Origin: Shinella granuli
Lineage (GTDB): Bacteria; Pseudomonadota; Alphaproteobacteria; Rhizobiales; Rhizobiaceae
Direction of reading: 5' to 3'
Length of the DNA stretch: 64,000 nucleotides
NCBI RefSeq assembly: GCF_004341885.1
Contig: NZ_SLVX01000001.1
Location: forward strand, 496,001-560,000
Within the stretch, counting starts at the first letter, position 1. Each line of letters starts with the position of its first letter. Of the stretch, positions 54,359-64,000 are shown in pieces. A program made the position numbers and the translations under genes. The notes below the pieces were generated by a model that was not told where the DNA came from, did no database searches, and saw nothing but the letters and a program-made list of their open reading frames with translations.

Positions 54359-55834
54359 TCAGATGCCGCCCATGCAGAGGTACTTCATCTCCAGATAGTC
54401 CTCCAGGCCGTGGCGGGAGCCCTCGCGGCCCATGCCGGATTGCTTGACGCCGCCGAAGGGGGCGGCCTCCGAGGACATGCGGCCGGTATTGATGCCGACC
54501 ATGCCGTATTCCAGGGCCTCGGCCACCCGCCAGACGCGGCTGAGATTGGAGGCGTAGAAATAGGCGGCGAGGCCGTAGATCGTGTCGTTCGCCTCGCGCA
54601 CCACCGCATCGGCATCCGTAAAGCGGATGATCGGGGCGAGCGGGCCGAAGGTTTCCTCCTGCGCGATGCGCATGTCGCGGGAAATGCCGGTGAGCACGGT
54701 GGGCGCGAAGAAGGTGCCGGCGCCCTCGATGCGTGTTCCGCCGCAATGGACGCTGCCGCCGCGCTCGACCGCATCGGCGACATGCGCCTCGATCTTGGCG
54801 AGCGCCCGCGTGTCGATCAGCGGGCCGATCGCGACATCGGGATCGAAACCGTCGCCGACGGAGAGCGTGCGCACCCGCTCGGTGAATTTCCGTGCGAATT
54901 CGTCGTGCACGCCGGCCTGGACGTAGAGCCGGTTCGCGGAAACGCAGGTCTGGCCGGCATTGCGGAATTTGGCCTGGATGGCGCCGTCCACGGCAGCCTC
55001 GACATCGGCATCGTCGAAGACGATGAAGGGTGCGTTGCCGCCGAGCTCCAGGCTGAGCTTCTTCACCTGGTCGGCGCATTGCCGCATCAGGAGCCGCCCC
55101 ACTTCCGTCGAGCCGGTGAAGCTGATCTTGCGCACCTTGGCATTGGCGCAGAGCTCCCGCCCGATGGCATCCCCCTCGGAGGCATAGACCAGGTTGACGA
55201 CGCCGGCCGGAAAGCCGGCCTTTTCGGCAAGCGCGAACATCGCGCCCGCCACCAGCGGCGTCTGTTCGGCCGGCTTGAGCACGACCGTGCAGCCGGCCGC
55301 AAGCGCCGGCGAGATTTTTCGCGCCACCATCGAGGCAGGGAAGTTCCAGGGCGTGATGGCGCCGACAACGCCGATCGGCTGCTTGATGACGATCATGCGC
55401 CGGTCGCGGGAGGGCGCCGGGATCGTCTCGCCATAGACCCGGTTCGCTTCCTCCGCATACCATTGCAGATAGGCTGCCGCATGCGAGACCTCGGATTTCG
55501 CTTCGGCGAGCGGCTTGCCCATCTCGGCGGTCAGGATGGTGGCGAGGTCGTCCGTATGCTGCACGATGAGCTGGTGCCAGCGCCACAGCGTATCGGAGCG
55601 CTCGCGCGCCGTGCGCGCGGCCCATTCGGTCTGGGCCTCGCCGGCCCGGTCGATCGCCGCGCGCGCCTCGGCGGTGCCCATGTCGGGAATGTCGGCCAGC
55701 AGCGCGCCGGTGGCGGGATTGAAGACCGCGAACGTGGGATTGTCGGCGGCAAGGCCAAGCCAGGCGGGCTCGGCGATCGCTTCGAACAGCGCCGGGTTCT
55801 GCAGGCGGCGAATGAGATTGTGAGACAGGGCCAA
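54359..55834 (-). CDS. gabD: Succinate-semialdehyde dehydrogenase, NADP+ type
   Basis: A 491-residue aldehyde dehydrogenase of the GabD group. ITPWNFPASMVARKISPALAA in the first half, SFTGSTEVGRLLM, LELGGNAPFIVFDDAD with the general-base Glu, and NAGQTCVSANRLYVQ with catalytic Cys are diagnostic. It converts succinate semialdehyde to succinate, the last step of GABA and putrescine breakdown. The start is TTG at 55834 with GGGAGG upstream; no suitable ATG exists near it. Confidence 0.9.
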   Translation of the reverse strand: MALSHNLIRRLQNPALFEAIAEPAWLGLAADNPTFAVFNPATGALLADIPDMGTAEARAAIDRAGEAQTEWAARTARERSDTLWRWHQLIVQHTDDLATILTAEMGKPLAEAKSEVSHAAAYLQWYAEEANRVYGETIPAPSRDRRMIVIKQPIGVVGAITPWNFPASMVARKISPALAAGCTVVLKPAEQTPLVAGAMFALAEKAGFPAGVVNLVYASEGDAIGRELCANAKVRKISFTGSTEVGRLLMRQCADQVKKLSLELGGNAPFIVFDDADVEAAVDGAIQAKFRNAGQTCVSANRLYVQAGVHDEFARKFTERVRTLSVGDGFDPDVAIGPLIDTRALAKIEAHVADAVERGGSVHCGGTRIEGAGTFFAPTVLTGISRDMRIAQEETFGPLAPIIRFTDADAVVREANDTIYGLAAYFYASNLSRVWRVAEALEYGMVGINTGRMSSEAAPFGGVKQSGMGREGSRHGLEDYLEMKYLCMGGI

Positions 55835-56127
55835 GCGGTGTCCTCCCGATGAGACGTCTTGACGATGCAATAGGGGAGCAGCCGGCCGCCTGCAATCGGG
55901 ATGATGCATCCGGGGAGAGCTCCGGAACCGGCCGTCCTGCCGCAATGAAAAAGGGGCAGGGGATTGTCGGCGTGACGCTTTGACCTCTTCCCGGCTTTCG
56001 GCGATGAATGGACGGGCGGGAAGGGGCGGGACCGCTACGGCATCCAATCCGTTCGCGCATGAAAGAGACAATCGCCGGCCGTCTTCGCGGTACTCGCCAG
56101 CCGGTGCATACCAATGGGTGACGGAGC

Positions 56128-56739
56128 ATGGAAATTCTGACGGCCGCCGGCCTGACGGCGCTTTTGCAGGTCATCGCAATCGACCTTGTCCTTGCCGGCG
56201 ACAATGCGGTGGTCATCGGTCTTGCGGCGGCGGGCCTTCCGGCCGAGCAGCGCAAGAAGGCGATCCTGGTCGGCATCCTTGCGGCGACCGTGCTGCGCAT
56301 CGCCTTCGCCACGGTTGCGGTGCATCTGCTCGCGATCATCGGCCTCCTGCTCGCCGGCGGCCTGCTGCTGCTCTGGGTGTGCTGGAAGATGTGGCGCGAG
56401 CTGCATGCCGGTCATGGCGGCGAGGAGGAGGTGAGCCTTCAGGACACGCCGAAAAAGACCTTCCTGCAGGCCGCCACGCAGATCGTCGTCGCCGATGTTT
56501 CCATGTCGCTCGACAATGTGCTGGCCGTCGCCGGTGCGGCGCGGGAGCATCCGAGCGTGCTGATCATCGGCCTTGCGCTCTCCATCGCGCTGATGGGCAT
56601 CGCGGCCAACTTCATCGCCAACCTGCTCAACAAGCACCGCTGGATCGCCTATATCGGTCTTGCGATCATCCTCTATGTCGCGCTCGACATGATCTATCGC
56701 GGCGCGATGGAGGTGATGCCCTATCTGGCGGTCGGCTAG
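56128..56739 (+). CDS. TerC-family membrane protein
   Basis: A 203-residue membrane protein with about seven helices. The twin family motifs IDLVLAGDNAVVIGLA (near residue 18) and VVADVSMSLDNVLAVAG carry the conserved Asp-Asn pairs in the membrane. Relatives YjbE, YkoY and Alx export manganese. The upstream 293 bases do not match the yybP-ykoY manganese riboswitch that often precedes such genes. Its stop TAG lies in a dispersed repeat. Confidence 0.92.
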   Translation: MEILTAAGLTALLQVIAIDLVLAGDNAVVIGLAAAGLPAEQRKKAILVGILAATVLRIAFATVAVHLLAIIGLLLAGGLLLLWVCWKMWRELHAGHGGEEEVSLQDTPKKTFLQAATQIVVADVSMSLDNVLAVAGAAREHPSVLIIGLALSIALMGIAANFIANLLNKHRWIAYIGLAIILYVALDMIYRGAMEVMPYLAVG

Positions 56740-56795
56740 AGCAATTCCGGCAGAAGGGCGAAGCGGTTTTTCGCGTTCCCGTGAGGGATTTGCGT
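56736..56795. repeat. Dispersed GAGCAATTCC repeat, copy 2
   Basis: CTAGAGCAATTCCGGC followed by AGAAGGGCGAAGCGG matches copy 1 over its first half and then diverges. As in copy 1, the TAG inside the element is the stop codon of the preceding gene (terC). Confidence 0.65.
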
Positions 56796-56870
56796 GGGTG
56801 AAGGAATGGACAAGGCCATGGCCGTGAGCACGGCGAAGGACGACAGGCAGATCGCAACGGGGAGACAGCA

Positions 56871-57104
56871 ATGCCGCATGTGATTCTCAAGATGGTCGAG
56901 GGGCGCACTGAAGAGCAGAAGAAGGCGCTCGCCGAGGCGCTCACCCGGGCCGTGACGACGACGCTCGGATGCGGCGAAGACCTCGTATCGGTCGCGATCG
57001 AGGACTTCAAGGATGCGGAATGGATGGCCAGGGTCTATGTGCCTGATATTCAGCAGCGGCCCGATACGATCTACCGGATGCCGGGCTACGGCCCCGAAGA
57101 TTAG
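56871..57104 (+). CDS. 4-oxalocrotonate tautomerase-family protein
   Basis: A 77-residue tautomerase. Pro2, which becomes the N-terminal catalytic base after Met removal, is present in MPHVILKMVEGRTEEQK. VTTTLGCGEDLVSVAIEDF is the family's central part. Length is slightly above the 62 of classical 4-OT and close to PptA. GGGGAGACAGC precedes the ATG. It is monocistronic; the substrate is unknown. Confidence 0.9.
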   Translation: MPHVILKMVEGRTEEQKKALAEALTRAVTTTLGCGEDLVSVAIEDFKDAEWMARVYVPDIQQRPDTIYRMPGYGPED

Positions 57105-57218
57105 ACTTCGAACCAGGCACCTGCCTTTCGGCGCCGCGGCAAGGTCGTCGACCGGTCCGCGAGTTCTGCGCGGCCGCGCCGGCAGTGGCGATGCTTCTGC
57201 TCGTGCCTCCGGCGCCTT

Positions 57219-58109
57219 TCACATGAAGATCAGCCCCATGCCGATGACGACAAGGACGGCGCCGGCCCAGGCGCCGCCGGCGGGCCGTTCGCCGGTCTTC
57301 AGCCAGAGCATGGGCAGGATCATCACCGGCGAGGTGGCGGACAGCGTCGAGACGATGCCGACCTTTCCGCCGGACAGGGCAAACAGCAGCAGCGTCATGC
57401 CGATGGCGAGCGCGAGGATGCCGGTCAGGGCGGTCATCGCCGCGACCTTGAGCGTCAGCGGTCCCTTCGGTTTTATGGAGGGGATCGGCAACTGGATGAG
57501 GATGCTGAGGCAGAAGGCGGCGACGCCGACGCGCAGGAGCGAGGCAAGGAAGGGATCGATGCCGGTCGCCATGACCGGCCGGGCGAGGATCGAGCCGATG
57601 GCCTGGCCCGTCGCCGCGCCGATGCCGAGCAGCACGCCGATCGACAGCGGCCCCTTGATCGTTTCCCATTGATGCATCTGCGCCCGGCGCTTGCCGAAGA
57701 CGATGGCGAGCAACACGCCCGATGCCGTCAGCAGGATGCCCGTCACCGCGAAGGCCGACAGCGTTTCGCCGAGCACCAGCCAGCCGAGCAGGGCGGTGAT
57801 GGGTGCGTTCAGGGCGAAGAGGATGCCGGAGCGGCGCGGGCCGAGACGGTTGAGCGTTTCGAAGAGCAGCGTGTCGCCGACGAAGATGCCGATCAGCCCG
57901 GACAAAAGCAGCGGGCCGGCGCTCCCCATGTCCAGCTCGCGCCAGACGCCCATGAGCAGGACGTAACATGCCAGGAGCCCGGTGACGAAGACCTGGCGGG
58001 CCCGGTTGAAGGCCGGTGCGCCGAGATGGCCTGCGGGACCGGCCGAGATCAGTCCGGTCAAGGCCCAGCAGGTCGCGGCGCCCAGCGCGGCAAGTTCGTG
58101 GATTGGCAT
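57219..58109 (-). CDS. EamA/DMT-family transporter
   Basis: A 296-residue membrane protein with ten helices as two EamA repeats (ATCWALTGLIS opening repeat one, LNAPITALLGWLVLGETLS closing it; SATSPVMILPMLWLKTGE closing repeat two). Such proteins export amino acids or metabolites. It is divergent from the AfuA-type gene. Substrate unknown. Confidence 0.9.
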   Translation of the reverse strand: MPIHELAALGAATCWALTGLISAGPAGHLGAPAFNRARQVFVTGLLACYVLLMGVWRELDMGSAGPLLLSGLIGIFVGDTLLFETLNRLGPRRSGILFALNAPITALLGWLVLGETLSAFAVTGILLTASGVLLAIVFGKRRAQMHQWETIKGPLSIGVLLGIGAATGQAIGSILARPVMATGIDPFLASLLRVGVAAFCLSILIQLPIPSIKPKGPLTLKVAAMTALTGILALAIGMTLLLFALSGGKVGIVSTLSATSPVMILPMLWLKTGERPAGGAWAGAVLVVIGMGLIFM

Positions 58110-58415
58110 GGCTTTCCGATCGGTGAAGGACGGTCCGGGAGATGATTGCGTGTCACGCCGTTAAAGCGGGATCGCGCGGCTTTCGTCCAGAGCTGCCTGT
58201 GTCCGTCAACAGGGACTTTCGGTCGGGGGGATGGCGACCTCGTCGAAGACACGGCCCTGTGCCGGCGAAACAAAATTTGCCGGAGACGGGGAGATCGGGG
58301 GGGCGAATGGCGGATTTGCCGGCTTTGGCAATCATTAGCCGGCTCAATCTCGTCGCTGGTCTTGGCCTTCCCAGCCGCCTTCGCGTCCTGTTCGCGGAAC
58401 CTCGATGCGGGAAAA

Positions 58416-58433
58416 GTGTCACATAGGTGTCAA
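58416..58433 (+). promoter_or_regulatory. Pho-box-like site upstream of the AfuABC-type operon
   Basis: TGTCA occurs at 58417 and again at 58428, 11 bases apart in direct repeat, the spacing of PhoB sites. It lies 45 bases before the binding-protein start. Only one repeat pair is seen. The rest of the 368-base gap 58110-58477 shows nothing else recognisable. Confidence 0.5.
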
Positions 58434-58477
58434 GCGATGGGGGTAGGGAGCGATGACGTTCCCGGAAGGATGCTCTC

Positions 58478-59455
58478 ATGAAAACCCTTGTTTCCGCCTT
58501 CGCCCTTCTCGCCGCCGGCCTTGCCGCCCTGCCGGTCTCTGCCGCAAATCTCGTGCTCTACACCAGCCAGCCGAACGAGGACGCACAGGCGACCGTCGAC
58601 GGCTTCATGGCCGCCAACCCCGATATCAAGGTCGACTGGGTGCGCGACGGCACGCCGAAGATCATGGCCAAGCTCCAGGCCGAGATCGCGGCCGGCAATC
58701 CGGTTGCCGACGTACTGCTGATCGCCGATACCGTCACGCTCGAGCGCCTGAAGCAGGACGGCAAGCTGCTCGCCTATGCCTCGCCGGAAGCCGGCAACTA
58801 CGATGCCAGCCTCTACGACAAGGACGGCTACTATTATTCGACCAAGCTGATCACCACCGGCATCGTCTATAATACCGCGGCCGCGATGAAGCCGGCAAGC
58901 TGGCAGGACCTCGCAAAGCCGGAGGCCAAGGGCCTTGCCACCATGCCGAGCCCGCTGACCTCGGGCGCCGCCCTCATCCACGCCCAGACGCTGGCCTCTG
59001 TCGACGGCCTCGGCTGGGACTACTACAAGGCGCTTGCCGAAAACGGCGCGACGGCGGCGGGCGGCAACGGCGCAGTGCTGAAGGCCGTCGCCTCGGGCGA
59101 GAAGGCCTATGGCATGGTCGTCGACTACATGCCGATCCGGGAAAAGGCGAAGGGCGCGCCGGTCGCGTTCGTCTTCCCGGCCGAAGGCGTTTCCGCCGTC
59201 ACCGAGCCCGTCGGCATCCTCGCCTCCTCGAAGAATGCCGAGGCGGCGAAGAAGTTCGTCGATTACGTTCTTTCGGTCGAGGGCCAGGAAGGCTTCGTCA
59301 AGCTCGGCTACATTCCGGCCCGCAACGGCATCGCCATGCCGGACGGTTTCCCGGCGCGCGAGACGATCCGCGTGCTGCCGCTCGATGCGGCGACGGCGCT
59401 GAACAACACCGATGCGGACCTGAAGACGTTCTCCGGTTATTTCGGCTCGAACTGA
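58478..59455 (+). CDS. AfuA/FbpA-type periplasmic binding protein
   Basis: A 325-residue binding protein of the ferric-iron/aminoethylphosphonate/sugar-phosphate group. The signal ends LPVSA before ANLVLYTSQPNEDAQ; DGYYYSTKLITTGIVYNT contains a Tyr pair where FbpA binds iron; VSAVTEPVGILASSKNAEAAKKFVD closes it in two blocks. GGAAGG precedes the ATG. Ligand could be Fe3+ or a phosphorylated compound; the Pho-box-like site favours the latter or a phosphate-starvation role. Confidence 0.87.
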   Translation: MKTLVSAFALLAAGLAALPVSAANLVLYTSQPNEDAQATVDGFMAANPDIKVDWVRDGTPKIMAKLQAEIAAGNPVADVLLIADTVTLERLKQDGKLLAYASPEAGNYDASLYDKDGYYYSTKLITTGIVYNTAAAMKPASWQDLAKPEAKGLATMPSPLTSGAALIHAQTLASVDGLGWDYYKALAENGATAAGGNGAVLKAVASGEKAYGMVVDYMPIREKAKGAPVAFVFPAEGVSAVTEPVGILASSKNAEAAKKFVDYVLSVEGQEGFVKLGYIPARNGIAMPDGFPARETIRVLPLDAATALNNTDADLKTFSGYFGSN

Positions 59456-59472
59456 GGCACGCCGCCAGCTTC

Positions 59473-61167
59473 ATGCATGGATATGTTCGTCCGGGAAACA
59501 GCCAGCCCATCTGGCTGTTTCCGTTCATCGCAAGCGTGGTCGTCGTCCTCAGTGTGCTGCCCCTCATGCGGCTGGCGGTGACCGGCATCGCCGCGTTTGC
59601 CGATGGCGGCGCCATCGAGGTGCTTTTCGATCGCACGCTCTGGTCGGCAACCTATTTCACGCTGGTCACCGCCATCATCGGCACCCTCGTCTCGCTGGCG
59701 ATCGGCTCACTCTTCGCCTTCCTGCTGACCTTGACCGACATGCCGGCCCGGGGGGCGCTGAGCTTTCTCTTCGTGCTGCCCATGATGATCCCGCCGCAGG
59801 TGACGGCGCTCGCCTGGGTGCAGATGTCCGGCCCATCGAGCCCGCTCCTGAAGGCGCTGCACATCGCGCCGCCCCTCGGCTCGCCGCAGCCGCTCTATTC
59901 GGTGGGCGGGATCGCGCTGCTCTACGGCGTGCAGCATGCGCCGCTCGTCTATCTCGCCCTCAGGGCGGGGCTGATGAACGTGCCCCGCGACGGGATGGAG
60001 GCGGCGCGGCTTTCCGGCGCTTCGGCCCTGCGCACGTTCCGGGATATCGTCCTGCCGCTGGCGCTGCCCGGCATGATCGCGGGTGCCGCCATCGCCTTCG
60101 TCTCCTGCATCGGCAATTTCGGCATCCCGGCGATCCTCGGCATCCCCGCCTCGATCTACACCCTTTCGACCCTCGTCTTCACCAAGTTCGCGGCCTTCAC
60201 GGATCGCACCTTCGGCGAGGTCGCGGTGCTTTCCGGCGTCATCGCGCTGATCTCGGTGGCGGGGCTTGCCGTGCAGGAGCGCGCGCTCGGCGGCCGGGAT
60301 TACCGCATTCTCGGCCAGTCCGGCGCGGCGGCATGCCTTCCCGTCGGCCGGTGGCGGTTCGTCTTCCTGCCCGTGCTGGCGATCCTGCTCTTCTTCATGC
60401 TGGTCGCGCCCTTCCTCGCGCTGCTCGCCGGTTCGCTGGTGCCGGCCTATGGTGTGCCGCTGACAGTCGAGACCCTGTCCTTCCACGCCTTCGAGGAGGT
60501 GTTGCTGCGGCAGGCGATCACCCGGACCGCCTTCGCCAATTCCCTGTTTCTCGCCGCCGTCACTGCCATCGGCCTGCTCGTCCTGTCGGTGCTTGCGGGC
60601 TATCTGCTGACGCGCCGGCGGGACGCGGCATCGCGCATGGTGGCGAGCCTGATCGAGATCCCCTATGCGCTTCCCGGCATCGTCGTCGCCGTGGCGTTCA
60701 TCCTCGTCTTCGCGGCCCCGCTGCCGGTCTTCAACGTGACGCTCTACGGCACGATCTGGATCATCCTCGTCGCCTATTTCGCGAGCTTCTTCGCGGTCAG
60801 CCTCAAGCCCGTCGTCAGCGCCTATCGCCAGCTCGACCCGGCGCTGGAGGAGGCGGCGCGCCTTGCCGGCGCCGGCTTCCTCACGCGCCTCAGGGATATC
60901 ATGATACCGCTCGTCGCGCCCGCCGCGGGCGCTTCCGTCATCCTCGTGTTCCTCATCGCCTGCAACGAACTGACGGTTTCGGCGCTGCTCTGGTCCGCGG
61001 GCACGCAGACGCTCGGCGTCGTGATCTACAATCTCGACGACAGCGGCGGCTCCGATCTTGCCTCCGCGCTTTCCGTGCTCGTCGTCCTCATGGTCGTCGC
61101 CATGATGCTGCTGCTCGAAGCGATGGCGAAGCACCTGCCGAAGGGGGCGGTGCCGTGGCGAAGCTGA
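59473..61167 (+). CDS. Fused two-domain ABC permease, AfuB/FbpB type
   Basis: A 564-residue permease with about 12 helices made of two fused halves. Each has a coupling motif: GMEAARLSGASALRTFRDIVLPL in the first and LEEAARLAGAGFLTRLRDIMIPL in the second, split here by sense (EAARLSGASAL and EAARLAGAGFL). It begins 17 bases after the binding-protein gene and overlaps the ATPase gene by 13 bases. Confidence 0.92.
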   Translation: MHGYVRPGNSQPIWLFPFIASVVVVLSVLPLMRLAVTGIAAFADGGAIEVLFDRTLWSATYFTLVTAIIGTLVSLAIGSLFAFLLTLTDMPARGALSFLFVLPMMIPPQVTALAWVQMSGPSSPLLKALHIAPPLGSPQPLYSVGGIALLYGVQHAPLVYLALRAGLMNVPRDGMEAARLSGASALRTFRDIVLPLALPGMIAGAAIAFVSCIGNFGIPAILGIPASIYTLSTLVFTKFAAFTDRTFGEVAVLSGVIALISVAGLAVQERALGGRDYRILGQSGAAACLPVGRWRFVFLPVLAILLFFMLVAPFLALLAGSLVPAYGVPLTVETLSFHAFEEVLLRQAITRTAFANSLFLAAVTAIGLLVLSVLAGYLLTRRRDAASRMVASLIEIPYALPGIVVAVAFILVFAAPLPVFNVTLYGTIWIILVAYFASFFAVSLKPVVSAYRQLDPALEEAARLAGAGFLTRLRDIMIPLVAPAAGASVILVFLIACNELTVSALLWSAGTQTLGVVIYNLDDSGGSDLASALSVLVVLMVVAMMLLLEAMAKHLPKGAVPWRS

Positions 61168-62186
61168 TCCTCAACCATGTCAGCAAGGACTTCGGCACCG
61201 GCCGGCCGGCGGTGAACGGCGTTTCGCTCGACGTGCGCGAGGGCGGTTTCCTCGCGCTGCTCGGCCCGTCCGGCTGCGGCAAGACGACCGTGCTGCGGAT
61301 GATCGCCGGCTTCGAGGCGCCGAGCGACGGCGCGATCTTCCTCGGCGAACGGCTCCTGGCCGATCCCGCCCAGTCGCTGCCGCCCGAGCGGCGCAACATG
61401 GCGATGGTGTTCCAGTCCTATGCGCTGTGGCCGCATATGAGCGTCGCCGACAATGTCGGCTATCCGCTGAAGGTGCGTGGCGTTTCGAAGGATGTCCGCC
61501 GCCGCCGGATATGCGAGGCACTCGATACGGTGCGCCTTGCCGATCTCGCCGACCGTCGCCCCGCGGAGCTTTCCGGCGGCCAGCGCCAGCGTGTCGCGCT
61601 CGCGCGCTGCCTCGTCACCCAGCCGGATGTCGTGCTGCTCGACGAGCCGCTCGCCAATCTCGACCGGCATCTGCGCCAGGAGATGGAGGAGACCTTCCGC
61701 GAGTTCCATCAGCGCTCCGGCGCGACGATGGTCTATGTCACGCATGACCAGAGCGAGGCCATGGCGCTTGCCACCGACATCGCGGTCATGTCCCGGGGCG
61801 AACTGCTGCAGGTCGCGTCGCCGCAGGAGATCTATGCGCGTCCGGAAGGACGGCTTGTCGGCAGCCTGATCGGCCGCGGCGCCATCCTCTCGCTTGCCGT
61901 GCCCGCGGCGGCGCCACGCAAGCTCGAATGGGACGCGATCTGCGCGCTGCTGGGCGCATCCGCGCCTGACGGCGGCGTTCTGGCCGACGTCCTGGTCCGG
62001 CCGGAGGATGTCAGGCTGGGCGGCGAGGGGGCTGCCGCGCGTGTCCGCTCATCGCTCTATGAGGGGGAGCGCTACAGCGTGACGCTGGACCTGGCGGACG
62101 GCCAGACCCTCCGGGCCTTCAGCCGCGAAAGGCCGATGCCGGGTGACACCGTATCCGTGACGATCACGTCCGCCTGGCGGCTCTAG
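61155..62186 (+). CDS. ABC ATPase, AfuC/FbpC type
   Basis: A 343-residue ATPase. It has Walker A GPSGCGKTT, Q-loop VFQSYALWPHM, signature LSGGQRQRVALARCL, Walker B VVLLDEPLANLD and a C-terminal TOBE-like domain (VLVRPEDVRLGG). The start is GTG at 61155, inside the permease gene. It completes the importer. Confidence 0.92.
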   Translation: MAKLILNHVSKDFGTGRPAVNGVSLDVREGGFLALLGPSGCGKTTVLRMIAGFEAPSDGAIFLGERLLADPAQSLPPERRNMAMVFQSYALWPHMSVADNVGYPLKVRGVSKDVRRRRICEALDTVRLADLADRRPAELSGGQRQRVALARCLVTQPDVVLLDEPLANLDRHLRQEMEETFREFHQRSGATMVYVTHDQSEAMALATDIAVMSRGELLQVASPQEIYARPEGRLVGSLIGRGAILSLAVPAAAPRKLEWDAICALLGASAPDGGVLADVLVRPEDVRLGGEGAAARVRSSLYEGERYSVTLDLADGQTLRAFSRERPMPGDTVSVTITSAWRL

Positions 62187-62257
62187 CGAAGAATCTCCGG
62201 GAACCAGCGTCCGGCAGAATCGTTCGTCTCTCATCTTTCAATGGAGAACAGGTTGCC

Positions 62258-62437
62258 ATGGACGAGAAGTCACAGGTTTCGAAGTCGAAGGAAGACAGGC
62301 GCCGGGACGAGAAGAAGCCCGGCGTGATCGTTGCCGGCCCGGAGGCCCATGCGCGCGAGCGCGCCGGAAAGGCGCCGGAGGGGCGCAAGCCGAAATCCGG
62401 GGACGTGCAGCCGAAGAGCCCGGCAAATCCGTCGTAG
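62258..62437 (+). CDS. Small, charged, probably disordered protein (59 residues)
   Basis: ATG 62258 has GGAGA and AGG upstream and opens a 59-codon frame. The product starts MDEKSQVSKSKEDRRRDEKK and is rich in Lys, Arg, Glu, Pro and Gly, with almost no large hydrophobic residues beyond GVIVAG. It should be disordered and strongly basic. No family is recognised; it resembles in composition small stress-linked proteins but that is only an impression. Confidence 0.5.
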   Translation: MDEKSQVSKSKEDRRRDEKKPGVIVAGPEAHARERAGKAPEGRKPKSGDVQPKSPANPS

Positions 62438-62438
62438 G

Positions 62439-62476
62439 GCGTTTCCGCTTTTCCGCCCTTTTGCCGGAATTGCTCC
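62439..62476. repeat. Dispersed GAGCAATTCC repeat, copy 3 (inverted)
   Basis: Read on the minus strand: GGAGCAATTCCGGC, then AAAAGGGCGG, AAAAGCGGAAACG. It matches the start of copies 1 and 2. It lies right after the stop of the small charged protein, in the opposite orientation. Confidence 0.6.
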
Positions 62477-62553
62477 GGCCTTGCGGCCTTGCATTCCTGC
62501 TGAAGCCTTCCCCCGCTCATGCGGGGGAAGGCGTGCGTCTGATGGCCTGCCGG

Positions 62554-63999
<1,446 letters not shown>

Positions 64000-64000
64000 C

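Noticed and set aside
55835-56127. Possible yybP-ykoY manganese riboswitch before the TerC gene
   Set aside because: Expected for this family, but the conserved GGGGAGUAG-type segment and paired loops were not found.

Overview
The window is high-GC DNA with long overlapping reading frames, dense operons and many ABC importers. Its gene set includes a class I ilvC, a MolA/FecB-type molybdate-like uptake locus, an AmiC/AmiR amide locus, twin PotABCD-type and AfuABC-type transporters, TerC and KatG. It also carries a RIME-like palindromic element and a dispersed GAGCAATTCC repeat. Together these point to an alphaproteobacterium of the Rhizobiaceae (Rhizobium/Sinorhizobium/Shinella-like); the species cannot be fixed from the sequence alone. 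No prophage, IS element or CRISPR array is visible. The only mobile-DNA trace is a broken integrase-like remnant beside a tRNA-Lys gene.

Layout. 1-12.6 kb: housekeeping and single-gene units. These are a MarR-GNAT fusion regulator, a cold-shock protein, a TetR regulator, ilvC, a 33-residue membrane protein, a PLP aminotransferase, an M20/RocB-like peptidase divergent from an Lrp regulator, a secreted protein of unknown function, an endonuclease/phosphatase-fold enzyme, a PhzF-family isomerase and tRNA-Lys(CUU). 12.6-18 kb: the integrase remnant, then a TetR regulator with its RND efflux operon behind a perfect 16-bp inverted repeat. 18-26.1 kb: a molybdenum-linked region (GGCT-like protein, MoeA, two FecB/FecCD importers with one ATPase, Mop, and a leaderless ModA-like protein) carrying three ModE-type Mo-boxes. 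26.2-27.8 kb: an ArsR/MFS divergent pair.

27.8-41.6 kb: an amide-utilisation locus. AmiC and AmiR come first, preceded by an ANTAR-type two-hairpin/terminator leader. Two more attenuator-like leaders stand in tandem before a ten-gene operon: a Tat-exported binding protein, a Urt-like branched-chain-type ABC transporter, aliphatic amidase AmiE, an NCS1 permease, a MetX-like hydrolase and a MoxR-type AAA+/VWA pair. AmiC probably senses an amide and releases AmiR, which would let RNA polymerase read through the terminators.

41.7-55.8 kb (minus strand): an amine-catabolism region. One compact operon runs from a trimethylamine-dehydrogenase-family enzyme through PotABCD-type transport genes to RidA, DUF1028 and an ArgE-like deacetylase. 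Upstream of it lie an aldehyde dehydrogenase overlapping its LysR gene, a flavin monooxygenase and a succinate-semialdehyde dehydrogenase. 56-64 kb: TerC, a tautomerase, an EamA exporter, an AfuABC-type importer behind a Pho-box-like site, a tiny charged protein, and the 3' part of katG, cut by the window edge.
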